Shown one piece after another: positions 1 through 9,800 of a stretch of DNA of 64,000 nucleotides (positions within the stretch are counted from its first letter, which is position 1; every line of letters starts with the position of its first letter). Origin of the DNA: Rhynchopus euleeides. Lineage: Eukaryota; Euglenozoa; Diplonemea; Diplonemida; Diplonemidae. Both the position numbers and the translations under genes were made by a program. The notes under the pieces were generated by a model. It was not told where the DNA came from. It searched no databases and saw nothing but the letters and a program-made list of their open reading frames with translations. Location of the stretch: NCBI GenBank assembly GCA_963210315.1, contig OY723305.1, positions 1,240,001 through 1,304,000 on the forward strand, read 5' to 3'.

Positions 1-84
1 CCGACCTTTTTTTTTTCCAGAAAACCGGGAACCGGGAAACCCTGGTTTTGAAAACCGGAAAACCAGACCTATCTTATCCCCTGG
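1..84. repeat. Dispersed repeat fragment (copy at 52862-52944)
   Basis: The first 84 bases (T-run, then alternating CCGG/AACC-rich text ending in TATCTTATCCCCTG) recur almost unchanged, in the same orientation, at 52862-52944 inside hAT-like element F. It is cut by the window edge, so its true extent is unknown. No coding potential. Confidence 0.8.
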
Positions 85-735
85 ACTAAACCGAAAATCG
101 GGCCCTCTGGGGTGCCACACCGATATTTTTCGGATATTTTTCGGAATTTTTTTCGATTTTTTTTGGTTGGGGTGGCCACCAGTCCAGGCTGCTGCCCCAC
201 GGTGGCCGGATTTTCGACATGTCGAAAAAAAAAAATTTGGCCGAAAAAAATTTTTTTTTTTCGGCCGACTAAACCGAAAATCGGGCCCTCTGGGGTGCCA
301 CACCGATATTTTTCGGATTTTTTTTCGATTTTTTTTGGTTGGGGTGGCCACCAGTCCAGGCTGCTGCCCCACGGTGGCCGGATTTTCGACATGTCGAAAA
401 AAAAAATTTGGCCGAAAAAAAAAAATTTTTTTTTTCGGCCGACTAAACCGAAAATCGGGCCCTCTGGGGTGCCACACCGATATTTTTCGGATTTTTTTCG
501 GATTTTTTTGCGATTTTTTTCTGCCTAGCTGGGCACCGGTCCAGGGCACTGACCCAGGGTGGCCGAAATTTCGACATGTCGAAAAAAAAAATTTTGGCCA
601 AAAAAAAATTTTTTTTTCGCGTGCCTAAACCGAAAATCGGGCCCTCTGGGGTGCCACACCCACATTTTTCGGATTTTTTTGCGATTTTTTTCTGCCTAGC
701 CGGGCCTAGCCGGTCCAGGGGACTGTTCCACGGAA
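85..735. repeat. Tandem repeat, four units of about 174-183 bp
   Basis: Each unit starts with CTAAACCGAAAATCGGGCCC at about 85, 268, 442 and 624. It continues through a T-rich stretch, a CCAGTCCAGG segment and a TTTCGACATGTCGAAA palindrome followed by A-runs and T-runs. Spacing is 183, 174 and 182 bp. Units 1-3 are very similar; unit 4 has drifted and lacks the last palindrome. Long open frames here on both strands are by-products of the repeat and are not called. Confidence 0.9.
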
Positions 736-957
736 CCCACGCAGGATGACAAGGATGATGAAGAATGGAATAACGCCTAGTGGAGGGGAGAGGGGGGGTG
801 GGCACGGAATACGGGAGGACTAAAGAAGATCTGCCTGTCACACTTCTGATTCACACACGCGGTTTTTTGCGTCGGTCGGGAGCAGTCCGCCCCCCCCCCC
901 CCCACCCAAGGCTGGACAAATGCTGCATTTTAAAAATAAAAAACATAAAATAAAATA

Positions 958-1016
958 AAGTGCAATAAAATGCAGTAAAGTGCAGTAAAATGCAGTAAAG
1001 TGCAATAAAGTGCAGG
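958..1016. repeat. Decamer array, left copy (AAAGTGCAGT-type)
   Basis: Six or more imperfect copies of a ten-base word AAAGTGCAGT / AAAATGCAGT / AAAGTGCAAT. A second array of the same word, in the same orientation, lies at 1684-1752. About 670 bp separate them. Confidence 0.75.
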
Positions 1017-1683
1017 AGAGCGTGTTGTAGGGGTGGCTCGGCGTGACGGTGGGCAGGATGCTGACCTGCCGTGCCAGGGGACCCTGATCCGCCCACTCTG
1101 GCCAACACAAGGCCACCAAGGCAGTGCCCCCGCCAGGCCCGCCCTGCTGCTGTTCGGCATGCTTGATGCTGCTTCCGAGTGCCGGGGCCAATCAGGCAGC
1201 AGGCGCACCCCAGCACCGCAGGCGCAGCAGGGCGGACCAGCACGGCGGTGTGCGGTGGGCAGTCCACCTTCCTCGGACGTTGTACAGCTGAGCTCTGGCG
1301 TACGGGTTCTTCACCATCCCGTTCGGGGAGGCTGGACATCAGAGCGGACTGAAAGCACTCAAAGCAGGACTGAAGCCAGGCGGAGGCCGCACCGATCAGG
1401 TCCTGCGAACCCACCGACCCAACATAGGCAGGGCACATCCATCCCGGCCTGCATTCTCTGCCGGAGCCTTGGTGCGTCCCTGTGACCTTCAGGAGAACCT
1501 CCGTGCAGGAGCGGTACTTTTTGCCATCTTCTGCGGGTTTGCGGCTGTCCGCAAACTTGCAGACGTGGCTGCACCTCTGTAAAGTGGGTGTGACTCCAGC
1601 ATTTGGCCTGTCCATAGTGGTCCTCCCAGCTGTACGTATGCGAAGCCCAAGGCACCACTAAGGACCATGCACTTTATCCAAAA
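1017..1683 (-). other. Unexplained segment between two decamer arrays; weak coding signal
   Basis: The segment is more GC-balanced than its surroundings and is open on the minus strand in overlapping frames for 250 or so codons, with several cysteine-containing stretches. I recognise no domain. The open frame runs into the decamer array and the C-run at 890-904, so its length is partly a repeat artefact. It could be the body of a small element whose ends are the two arrays, or an exon. Low confidence. Confidence 0.2.
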
Positions 1684-1752
1684 ATCCGGAAAATAAAATA
1701 CAATAAAATGCAGTAAAATGCAGTAAAATAAAGTGCAGTAAAGTGCAGTAAA
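1684..1752. repeat. Decamer array, right copy
   Basis: Copies of AAAATGCAGT / AAAGTGCAGT in the same orientation as the array at 958-1016. It is followed by a C-run at 1800-1813. Confidence 0.75.
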
Positions 1753-1964
1753 AATTTGCTGCCAGCCTTGCCCCCACCCCTTCAAATTCGATTTCACGAC
1801 CCCCCCCCCCCCCGAAACAACCCTCGTTTACCTTTTCCATCTCAAAGGCCAATCTCGACTAAATGGCCAATTTCACGCAACACCGCACAATATCTCCAGG
1901 AAGTTTCTGGTCTGGCTGACACCGGGGGGGGGGGGGGGCTTCGAGGACCAAAAAATCACTCTGC

Positions 1965-2110
1965 GGGCCAAGCCGAAGACTTGTCTGGGGACTTTCGGTG
2001 TCCCCAATTTTTCAAATTTTGAAAAATACACTCACTTTGCTAAACTGGACCCAACTCCCCACACTCTTTTTTTAGCGAAAAACAGCAAATTTCGGCCGAT
2101 TTTTTCTCAT
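1965..2110. repeat. Dispersed repeat R (copies at 32510-32560 and, inverted, 59800-59925)
   Basis: The block includes the string TTTGCTAAACTGGACCCAAC followed by CTCCCCACACTC and a T-run. It recurs in direct orientation at about 32512 and in inverted orientation at about 59800-59925, where the similarity extends through the flanking GGGGACTTTCGGTGTCCCC-like text. It looks like the end of a transposon family whose whole body is not seen here. Confidence 0.75.
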
Positions 2111-2139
2111 TTTTTCTCATTTTTTTTCACCGACTTTTC

Positions 2140-2270
2140 CATACCCCCACAGGGCCCAAAAACCGGGGTATGGTGGGTTCTGGGGGGTCAGAAGGTCAAA
2201 TAGAGGGCCGCGGCTGCTATGTCGAAAAACCCCATTTTGGGACAAAAAAAGGGGGCTTTCGACCCCCCCT
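2140..2270. mobile_element. Solo terminal end of a G-family transposon
   Basis: This 130-bp stretch matches the right terminal repeat of element G (24700-24839) and the reverse complement of G's left terminal repeat (20982-21130). Shared landmarks are GGGCCCAAAAACCGGGGTAT, AGAGGGCCGCGGCTGCTATG and GGGCTTTCGACCCCCC. It ends at the TA immediately before hAT-like element A. Only one end is present, so it is a relic or truncated copy. Confidence 0.75.
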
Positions 2271-2274
2271 AGGG

Positions 2275-2888
2275 CAGTGATGTTAGGATACGGTGGATAC
2301 GTATCCGTATCCGTATCCGTATTCAAATTTTCCAGAAATCGATAGGATACGGTCAGGATACGGTCCATATACTTGGTGGGGGAGTACTTTGGGTACAGAC
2401 GGGCACACCACACGAAGGCCATCGCCAAGGCTGTCGCCAGGCGGTGCTGAAGACGGTGACGGATCTGGAACCAATGATGCACCAAGAATGCTCGTGGTGG
2501 ACGTGGCGGTCAGGGGACGGTCAAGGAGACCAATGGGCGGAAGACGGTCATGTGGAGGTTCTGCAGCAGATTGAGTGCATGTTGGCCTCTGACATGAACC
2601 TGCTGCATCCCCTTCTGGGAGGGCCTGGGATCATCCGTGGCTGTGCCCCCAAGGGGGATGAGGAGGAGGGTGCACACCACACGCTGAAGGGACATAGCAG
2701 AGCAACGTGACCGCTCCACAACGGGCATGTTACCCAATGACAAGGGCAGCTGCCCACACCCCTAGCACCAGCTTACCTGGGCTGGGCCCACTTTGGTAGG
2801 CAGAGCGTATCCCGTATCTGGATACGTATCCGTATCCGTATCCCGATTTTGAAAAACCACCGTATCCGACCGTATTTCTACATCACTG
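2275..2888. mobile_element. hAT-like miniature element A (TIR CAGTGATG, TSD CCCTAGG[G/C])
   Basis: The inverted ends read CAGTGATGTTAGGATACGG and, on the other side, complementary text ending CATCACTG. The flanking octamers are CCCTAGGG (2267-2274) and CCCTAGGC (2889-2896), fitting an 8-bp duplication with one change. Both subterminal zones are arrays of GGATAC/GTATCC words that include the palindrome GGATACGTATCC. Internal sequence (about 2410-2790) has only short open frames. CAG ends and 8-bp duplications are hAT hallmarks; classification is inferred. The element abuts the G-family end and element B. Confidence 0.75.
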
Positions 2889-2896
2889 CCCTAGGC

Positions 2897-3855
2897 ACAC
2901 AGGGTATGCGAATCGTATTCTCGCACATTCTCGCATGTGCGAGAATTTGATGAAATTCTCGCATGTCTCGCACATTCTCGCACGATTCTCGCACATTCTC
3001 GCATGATTCTCGCATATGCGAGAATATGCGAGAATGGATTTTTTCCCAGTTCTACCCTCACGCAACCCCACCCACTCGCACCCTGACCTCACTGGTGCAC
3101 GTGGGGATATCAGACGATGTCGGTGTTCATATCGATGTCACCCACGGTCTTCGTTTTCACTGTGGCTGTCGCCATGTTCTCCAGTGCTATCCTGCAGGCG
3201 AGAGGGGGTACCCACCACCCGTGAACCCCAGCACACCACCTGCCTGCCTCAGGCACAACTTGACGGTGTCCTCATCTGGCGATACGCGTGCTCGTCTTTC
3301 TTCCCCCGCGGTGGCGATGCTGAAGATGCAGTCCACGTTCGTCATACTCAGCCAGGTCTGCAGACACTCCACCACGTACGGCCAAAGGCGGGGAGGAGGG
3401 CTGCCTTGGCTTTCTTCCAGAAGGCCAAGGGGGTGTCGGCAACAAGGTGTGCCGCACTCAGGACCAGGTAGGCCTTGAACACCTCCCGACAACATCCTTG
3501 TGGAAAACAGTAAAAATTGCATCCCTGGCCCCCTCATCGTCGAGGGGAGAAACCTTCAAAATACCCTGTGAGAACCACCTCCGTGTCAATATGTGGACAG
3601 GCTTGAACACGTCGCGTGACGGCTACACCACCCAAACTGCCTCCAGCTGCCTTCAGGTGGCAGACTACTTGGAGAATTGAAGGCGTGATGCTGGGTGCGA
3701 GTCGAATATAGTGAAAAGGAGACAGTTTCCTTGACCTACTGCCTTGTCTACCCATTCTCGCATCATGCGAGAATCATTCTCGCATGCGAGAATCATGCGA
3801 GAATCCGTGCGAGAATAATTCTCGCATGCGAGAATACGATTCGCATACCCTGTGT
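2897..3855. mobile_element. hAT-like element B (TIR ACACAGGGTATGCG), decayed
   Basis: The left end ACACAGGGTATGCGAATCG and right end CGATTCGCATACCCTGTGT are inverted repeats. Both subterminal zones are packed with TTCTCGCA / TGCGAGAA, often as the palindrome TTCTCGCATGCGAGAA. The flanking octamers CCCTAGGC (left, shared with A) and GGCTAGGG (right) are both near CCCTAGGG but do not match each other exactly, so the duplication is uncertain. A hAT C-terminal remnant lies inside on the minus strand. Confidence 0.65.
3187..3480 (-). pseudogene. Frameshifted hAT transposase C-terminal remnant
   Basis: On the minus strand one frame reads ...TPLAFWKKAK...LLPAFGRTW, the usual 'D-P-L-x-F-W ... P.L' block before the hAT dimerisation domain. 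A neighbouring frame then reads NVDCIFSIATAGEERRARVS and on to DTVKLCLRQ, resembling the hAT '(S/N)-x-x-R-x-F-S-x-x-G ... R-x-R-L-x-P-x-x-V-x-x-L' dimerisation core. The two pieces are in different frames, so at least one frameshift separates them. Its presence inside B supports calling B hAT-like. The assignment is from memory of the family pattern. Confidence 0.4.
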
Positions 3856-3861
3856 GGCTAG

Positions 3862-4628
3862 GGGGGGGGGGTTGGCGGGGGGGGGAGGGGGTCAGAATTA
3901 CAGAAAGCCAATGCAGTGTACGCCGATCTAATCAAGAGAGAGTTGAGCGAATCCATGAGAAGCGTATCTTGAGACATCAACACATGCCGCTATTCCATTG
4001 CTTTTGAACGATTTGAACAATTTTTGGCCGTGTTCGTCGCGCCCCCTTTGTTTGGTGTCGACTATCACGAGCACTGTGAGAGCTAGCTAGTTTCTTCACG
4101 GACACGGCAATTCGAGCCGAACGTGCCATCCAGTTTGTACTCACAGTGTCCACACAACACCCTCAGTGCGCATGGGTGCCTCGTTGGGCAGCATCAAGGC
4201 CAGTATCAGTGCCACACGCAGAAATCTTCTTGCAGGAGCGCATATCACACCGAACAACGCTGATTTTTTGGTGTGATACCCACCGCCGCACACACTTTGT
4301 GTAGTGTAAGCCGCACCGAGCGAACCCGCGACACAATACCACCCACGACCTGCCACACGCACACACCACTCAGACCCACATGTCTGCAGAGCTGCGCCCA
4401 GCCCCCACCTCCCCCACCCTCTCTCCTCCAAAAGCCCATACCCGCCCCCCATCCCCCCATACAACCAATGCATGGCTACCTAGCCCAACGCCACACCGCC
4501 ACACCGCCCACCACCATGGGATGTGTGCGGCACGCAGACCCCTCCTGACGCATGTTGGTAATGTAACGCTGTGGCTTGGGTGATGTGTACTGTGCCCTGG
4601 AGGGGGTTGGGGCCACAGCTGAACAGGT
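3862..4628. other. Intergenic stretch, no supported gene
   Basis: Begins with a G-run (3861-3871) and continues as mixed sequence with CA/AC-rich patches. It holds the putative 3' region of the downstream minus-strand paralogue. Open frames on both strands are short and compositionally biased. I see nothing convincing in it. Confidence 0.5.
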
Positions 4629-4629
4629 A

Positions 4630-5172
4630 TCACTCTCGGATGACTTTGTCACTCGAGTCGCGCTTCGAGCCGACACGGCGCCCGATGTTGTCAAGCGACT
4701 CTGCAAGCGAAGCGGATAGCGTCGTCTGGACCCGGGTAATTTTGCTGAATATCCGTGGCGTCGAGGGGGTGGATGGTGTGGACGGGGAGGCAGATTCAAC
4801 GCGCTGCTGCCCGGCGAGGGTGCACTTCCCGTCGACACAGGATGCGGTGTCACGAGCAGTAAAGCGGACGAGGTGTGTGAGGATCGTCTCGATGGTGTCG
4901 ATCGTATCCTCCTCCGTGTCGCGGGGCAGGATGAACGTCAGATCCCGCCCCATCATCTCAGTTGCGTATCTCCCCCGTGCCTCACGAGTCACCGCGGTAC
5001 CCTTATGGAGGAAGACCTTCACATCACCGCACACACCAAAGTGGGCGGTGTGAGGGTGGGCGCCTCGAATTTCATGGCTGACGATAGTCAGCGTCCCTTC
5101 TAACAGCTTGTACCCCTTTTCCAGCACGATCACATCTTCCACACGCAAGAGCTCTTCAGCGCGCACCGCCAT
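4630..5172 (-). CDS. Unrecognised conserved protein, paralogue 1 of a local pair
   Basis: A minus-strand ORF of 180 residues when started at MAVRAEELL (ATG at 5172). Residues 1 to about 125 align without a gap to the ORF at 6241-6642, at roughly two-thirds identity. Shared blocks are VEDVIVLE, EARGRYA, GRDL(T/V)F and LPRDTEEDTIDTIETILTH. The C-terminal 55 residues (a STPSTPSTP run, then a basic tail) are absent from the sister copy. I prefer the internal Met because both copies have AATCCACC(A/G)ATGG at this point; the frame is open further upstream but unconserved there. I do not recognise the family. Gapless conservation between diverged copies argues for protein-level selection. Introns cannot be excluded. 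Confidence 0.6.
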   Translation of the reverse strand: MAVRAEELLRVEDVIVLEKGYKLLEGTLTIVSHEIRGAHPHTAHFGVCGDVKVFLHKGTAVTREARGRYATEMMGRDLTFILPRDTEEDTIDTIETILTHLVRFTARDTASCVDGKCTLAGQQRVESASPSTPSTPSTPRIFSKITRVQTTLSASLAESLDNIGRRVGSKRDSSDKVIRE

Positions 5173-5400
5173 TGGTGGATTCCCTCTCCCCTCGAGGCAC
5201 GGATCGTGTGTAGTGTGTGGGTGTGTGTGTGGCAGCAGCTGCAGCGAGGTTTCAGCACAGCCTTCCACACACCACACACGTGTCGATTGTTGTGTTTGCA
5301 GGAGTGTAGATCACAGCACTGCTCTTTGTGTGATCGCCACTGTGTACACACACACCCAACAGCCTGCATTGGAGGGTGTGTGAGGTATTGGTGTTGGTGA
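5173..5400 (-). promoter_or_regulatory. Duplicated upstream region of paralogue 1 (compare 6643-6800)
   Basis: Upstream of both paralogues the minus strand carries the same landmarks in the same order: a CCTCCA(A/T)TGCAGG block, GT-rich text, GTGCTGAAACCTCGCTG and the start context AATCCACC. The duplication that made the pair therefore included 5' sequence, and the shared words are candidate 5'UTR, intron or promoter elements. I cannot tell which; no TATA box is evident. Confidence 0.4.
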
Positions 5401-5435
5401 AATGCGAAACCTGTCCGCTGCAGCCCTGTGTGGAA

Positions 5436-5584
5436 GTCTTGTTGACTGGTGCTGCAGTCGCGGGTCGGCGGGGCGTGGCCCAGCGGTGGCGGGAGACCTG
5501 CGGAGAGGAGGGGCGCGAAGCGCCCCGACGCGGAGCAGGACTCCCGCCACCGCCAGGCCACGCCCCGCCGACCAGTCAACAAGA
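5436..5584. repeat. About 150-bp imperfect hairpin
   Basis: GTCTTGTTGACTGG at the left pairs with CCAGTCAACAAGAC at the right. Within these, GTCGGCGGGGCGTGGCC pairs with GGCCACGCCCCGCCGAC and GCGGTGGCGGGAG with CTCCCGCCACCGC. The centre contains its own small hairpin, GGGGCGCGAAGCGCCCC. It could be a foldback insertion or an RNA structure. I see no flanking direct duplication. Confidence 0.75.
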
Positions 5585-5688
5585 CCGCCACATATGAGCA
5601 ATAAAGCCACCGTTCGCGTAGATTGATAATGCTGGCGTGTGCAATTACGGTGGTCTTCCTAGGATGTTATGACGAGGCTGGCGTGTTT

Positions 5689-5890
5689 AGTAGTGACCGT
5701 CTGAGGACAAATCTCCGTCTGTGTGGATTCGTCCAACACCATGGCGACAGCCTGCTGACTGGCCATTATACGGCCACCGTGTGGAAGGGTGGGAAATGGT
5801 GGGAGGCTGACGATCCCGTCATTCGTGAAGCAACGCCGAATCTGTCAATAACTGCGGCATACGTTGCTTTGTATCGGCGGTCACTCCCAC
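5689..5890 (+). pseudogene. Ubiquitin-specific protease (USP/UCH) C-terminal His-box fragment
   Basis: An open plus-strand segment reads LRLCGFVQHHGDSLLTGHYT..., then WKGGKWWEADDPVIRE and ITAAYVALYRR. This matches the end of the USP catalytic domain: 'V-x-H-x-G ... G-H-Y-x-A ... W-(W/Y)-x-x-D-D-x-V ... A-Y-x-L-x-Y'. The catalytic His (in GHY) and the Asp pair are present. The Cys box, which should lie several hundred residues upstream, is not found nearby. It is either the last exon of a gene whose other exons I cannot see or a captured or decayed fragment. A TTTAG just before SDRLRTN could be a 3' splice site. It lies between two minus-strand paralogues, on the opposite strand. Confidence 0.5.
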
Positions 5891-6028
5891 ACATCACACC
5901 GGGTTGTGTTGCGCCTGTCCTCCCGACACCGCCTCCCCAGTGCGGTCCACCAAGGGTTGTGACTGCCATGCCTCCACCGGGGAGCCAGAAATCGCCACCC
6001 CCACCTGGTCGTCACCCTGCAGCGGTGC

Positions 6029-6160
6029 CGCATCCACGGCTGCGGCGTCCCGACAGTGGGCCACATCAAGGGCAGCGAGGACATCATCAAGCTGATCGCA
6101 GCCAGCTGCAGATGCACGTGCAAATCGCACACAGGCAACTGCGGTTTGATCCTTACTAAC
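6029..6160 (+). CDS. Short Cys-rich open segment, possible terminal exon
   Basis: From a possible acceptor (CACCCTGCAG) an open plus-strand segment of about 45 codons reads RCRIHGCGVPTVGHIKGS, then EDIIKLIAASCRCTCKSH and GNCGLILTN before a stop. Six cysteines and two histidines in 45 residues suggest metal binding or disulphides. It is in a different frame from the USP fragment just upstream, so the two could be joined only by splicing or a frameshift. Function unknown. Confidence 0.25.
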
Positions 6161-6240
6161 TGATGCACTATGTGGCAGTGCTTCCCACCTTGACGCCAGC
6201 CTCAGGGGTCTGGGCCCTCACGGTGGTGTGGACTCTCCGC

Positions 6241-6642
6241 CTAAGCCTGCTGCAGGTCCTCTGTGTGGTACGCTGTTGACTGGCGCAGAGCGCACCTCCC
6301 GTCGACACAGGATGCGATGCCGCGCGCAAAGAAGTTGACGATATGCGTGAGGATCGTCTCGATCGTGTCTATGGTGTCCTCCTCCGTGTCGCGGGGCAGC
6401 AGAAACACCAGATCCCGCCCCATTACCTGAGCGGCGTATCGCCCTCGAGCCTCGCGGATCACTGGGGTGCCATGGTGGATGAACACCGTCACATCACCAT
6501 ACACGCCGTAATGAGCAATGTCGAGATGGGGGGCTCGGATCTCCTGGCGTATGATAGAGAGCGTCCCTTCCCAGAGCTTGTACTCGTTTTCCAGCACGAT
6601 CACATCTTCGATGTGAAACAGCTCTTCAGCACACACCTCCAT
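6241..6642 (-). CDS. Unrecognised conserved protein, paralogue 2 of a local pair
   Basis: A minus-strand ORF of 133 residues starting MEVCAEEL, collinear with residues 1 to about 125 of the ORF at 4630-5172 with no gaps. It keeps IEDVIVLE, REARGRYA, MGRDLVFLLPRDTEED and TIDTIETILTH, then ASCVDGRC. It ends about 15 residues after the Cys pair, where the sister continues with a Ser/Thr/Pro tail, so this copy is shorter or has a further exon. Start chosen by the conserved AATCCACCGATGG context. The family is not recognised; the LPRDTEEDTIDTIET core would be a good search probe. Confidence 0.6.
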   Translation of the reverse strand: MEVCAEELFHIEDVIVLENEYKLWEGTLSIIRQEIRAPHLDIAHYGVYGDVTVFIHHGTPVIREARGRYAAQVMGRDLVFLLPRDTEEDTIDTIETILTHIVNFFARGIASCVDGRCALRQSTAYHTEDLQQA

Positions 6643-6849
6643 CGGTGGATTTTTTCACCCGCCCCTCTCCCCGAGATGCGGTGAGGTTTCAGCGAGGTTT
6701 CAGCACGGCCTTGCATACATGATAGCCTCTCCCAACTGCCACACACACCACCCAACAAACCTGCAATGGAGGGTGGGGTGTGGCGGTGATGCGGTGCATG
6801 AAAGGGAAGGGGATATGCCTTGTGGGGGGGAGGGAGGGGGCGGGGGGCG

Positions 6850-9800
6850 CGGGTGACCATCATCAGTCTTGCACAGACAGTCGTTTTGGTTTCTGATTTC
6901 GGTGCCCTCAGGGCGGAGCCCAGAGAAAACACCCTCCCCGTGTTTGTTTTGTGCTCTTTTTTTTGCCGTGCTGCGGGTGTGGTGTGGCTTACTTCCTGTT
7001 GCCCTGTTTGGTTTGGTAGTCGCTTTGTTTGGTGCACTGTGCGTTTTGCTTTGTTTTTAACCCACCCACCCCATCACACACCCGGCTTAGAAGAGTAGAT
7101 TGTTTGTTTTTTTTTGCTTTGCTTTATTTTGCTTCTGGTTCGGTCTTTTCCCCCACCCCTTTTGTTTTTTTTCTTCAGATTTTCTTTTTCTTTTCATTCT
7201 TTCTTGCAGGAAGGAAGGAGGGGACGGAGGGGTGGGGAGGGGAGGGGCTGGAATGGGTGGGAAAGGGGGAGGGGGAGGGGGGGGAGGAGCGATTGTGTTG
7301 GGGGGGGGGGTTGACCTTGTTGAGGCAGTCCAGCCTCAAACCACCCACTCCTGGAGTGGCCGGAAGACTTTTTTGCTTTATCAGTTTGGGTTGCTTGCGA
7401 TATTTTTTTTGCATTTTTTTTGCTTCTCTCTCCTCCTTTCCTGCCCTAGCGACACCCTCCGGAGGGGGGCCCCGCCCGTATGCCACCAGTCAGGCATCGA
7501 GCCCCACGTCTCTTCCACTGTCACATATAAAAAGGGCACCCAACACACCGCGCTACGATTCCCTTTTTCCTTTTTTGCTGATCTTCTGAATGAACTTACT
7601 GAATCCACCACCACCCTCCCCCCCCTCTCTGCACCACGCATTGCACCTCCGCTATTGGGAAACTTGCTGTTGCAATTTCCTGCCACACCTACACCCCCCC
7701 CCCCCCACACTCCCATCACCCCCGCGGCCCCCGTGACGCAGCGCGCACACATATACCCATCCACCCACCCCATCGGCTAACTATTCGCCATGGCCAGCAT
7801 GACATGCTGCACCGCTTATCCCTGTCTCCTTTTAGGCCTGCTGCCGCATTCTAATATCGTTCTTTTTGAGCGGTTGCTGAAACCGCTCCTTTGGGTTTTG
7901 CCTGTCCTTGGTAAAGGGAGATATGTTGGAGGATCAGAGGCGCATGTCGAGATAGATTAGAGTGGGGTGGGTGGATGGGAGCAGGGGTGGGGGGTGGTAG
8001 AAAGGTAGAGTGGGTGAGTGAGAGAGAAGAAGGCAGCGGATCCAGAAACAGTTTCGAAAATTATAAAAGCCACGTGGGGGGGGGGGGGGGGGATGTGGGG
8101 CGTGTGTTGTGTGGCGGTGTGGCAGTGTGAACTGGAGGAAAAATATAATTCCGCACAAAAAAGAATCGCAAAAAAATCAATCAACGACCAGCGACCGCCC
8201 CCCCCCCCACCCCCCCACTCCCCTCTCCCCCCCGCTGGATCGTGCGAAATGACAGCAAAAAAAAACGAGACACCTGCCGAAAGTTGTTTTGTTGGAACAC
8301 AGACCGCCCTCCCTCCCTTTACTCTTTGCGTGACACCACTCCCCAGCCTGATGAAGTGGTCGCAAGATCCGGCTAAAGGCGCAGAAAAAAATGGTGTGAG
8401 GTGGGGGGTGGGTGGGGGGTGCAATCACATTCAAAACAGCACACATCAATCTACCTCAATGACGAGGGTGTTGCACTTTTCCACTTCTCGAGTGGACAAA
8501 GCCCCGCGCGGATCTAGGCCTACCACACCACGTCACAGTATATGCTGTGTGTGGCAGTGATGTAGTCGCAAGAGCCCACTCGGTGCAACCTGATAACGGG
8601 TGTGGTGACCACATTACAATCTGTGCCTTTTTAGGGTCTGCATTTTAGTTTTCTGCGCTCGGCAATCCCGAACGAGAGATGACAAGCAATAATCTTGGCC
8701 AGGCCGGTTTTCCCAGACTGAAGAATCGAAGGGTTCTCCTATGTCATATGTCCGGTTCCTGGGGGAAAACAATGGGACAGGTTTTTCGCCAAACTCTTCC
8801 CATCACGAGTAAGTGCACAAGGCGCTGGAATGTCCCCTGGCGATTTCAAGGGCGCATGCCTTGTCCGGTTCGTGACACAGTACCACGAGCAGTTCGCAAA
8901 ATCCTTTCCTGCCGGCCCTGAAGGAGGGCATCGAGGGTCTGATGGATGACGGGCTGCTTACAGTATTCAGTGTACGATGCACAGTGACCCGATAGCAGCT
9001 GCGGCAGAAAGCTGACGCGTGCGATTCTGCGAGCGGAAAAACTGGAAAACAGCATCAGGAAAAATGCACATCTTTGGTTGGGATAAATGGTTGGGAGGTA
9101 AAAGGATAAAAGGATCACTCGCTTCCGATTTGTACAGAAGAGGGAGGGCAGGCGTGGCCACAAACCAATCCAAGCTGTTGAGCGACTCAAGAATTCAGCT
9201 CAGCAAAAAAATAAATAAATGTACAAAGAGTGAAACGGGTGGCGGTGGGGGTGGGGAAACGGGAGAGTGGCTCTGCAAAAAAAAAATTCGAAGCAACCGC
9301 GTCAATCCAAAACCTCATTCCTTCGGCAGTGAATGGGGATGCGGGGAGGGAGAATGGGTGTCGAGAATCATCGAAAAAGAGCGGGGGAGTGGGGAGGTCC
9401 GGACACAGGATAAAACGATGACCAGAAGACTGGGTGGGGGTGGGGGATGGGGGGGGGGGGAAGGGAAGGATAATGTGAATAGAAAATCATAACCAACAAT
9501 TTTGCATCTCCCTACCTCTCAAGCAGCCCAGCCTCTCGCACCCCCCCCCCCCTCTCCCCCCTCTACCCCCCGAAATAATACGATACAGAAGCTGTGCTGG
9601 TAGGGGGGGTGGGGGGTGGGGCAGGTCGCACCCACCCCACACACACAACAACCCACGAACCCCCCTGCTATTGACTCCCCGCACTGGTCATGTCGGGGAG
9701 GGGATGGGGGTGGGGGAACCGTGTAACCTTTGGGAAAAAGATAAGGCTGTTGTTGCGCCAAATCCGGTAGCCAAGCTAAAAAAAAGGGGAGGGGGGGGCG

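Noticed and set aside
112-841. Overlapping open frames of 107-153 codons in the first 0.8 kb
   Set aside because: All are translations of the tandem repeat and A/T runs.
958-1752. Decamer arrays considered as telomere-type repeats
   Set aside because: The unit is degenerate, only a few copies long, internal, and unlike known telomere words.
2890-3862. 8-bp duplication for element B using CACAGGG as the tip
   Set aside because: The octamers CCTAGGCA and TGGCTAGG do not match; even with the tip shifted by one base the octamers are only similar, so B's duplication is left uncertain.
7029-7780. Long plus-strand open frames of 186 and 226 codons
   Set aside because: Poly-Phe, poly-Gly and poly-Pro runs from T-, G- and C-rich tracts; mutually overlapping and without domains.
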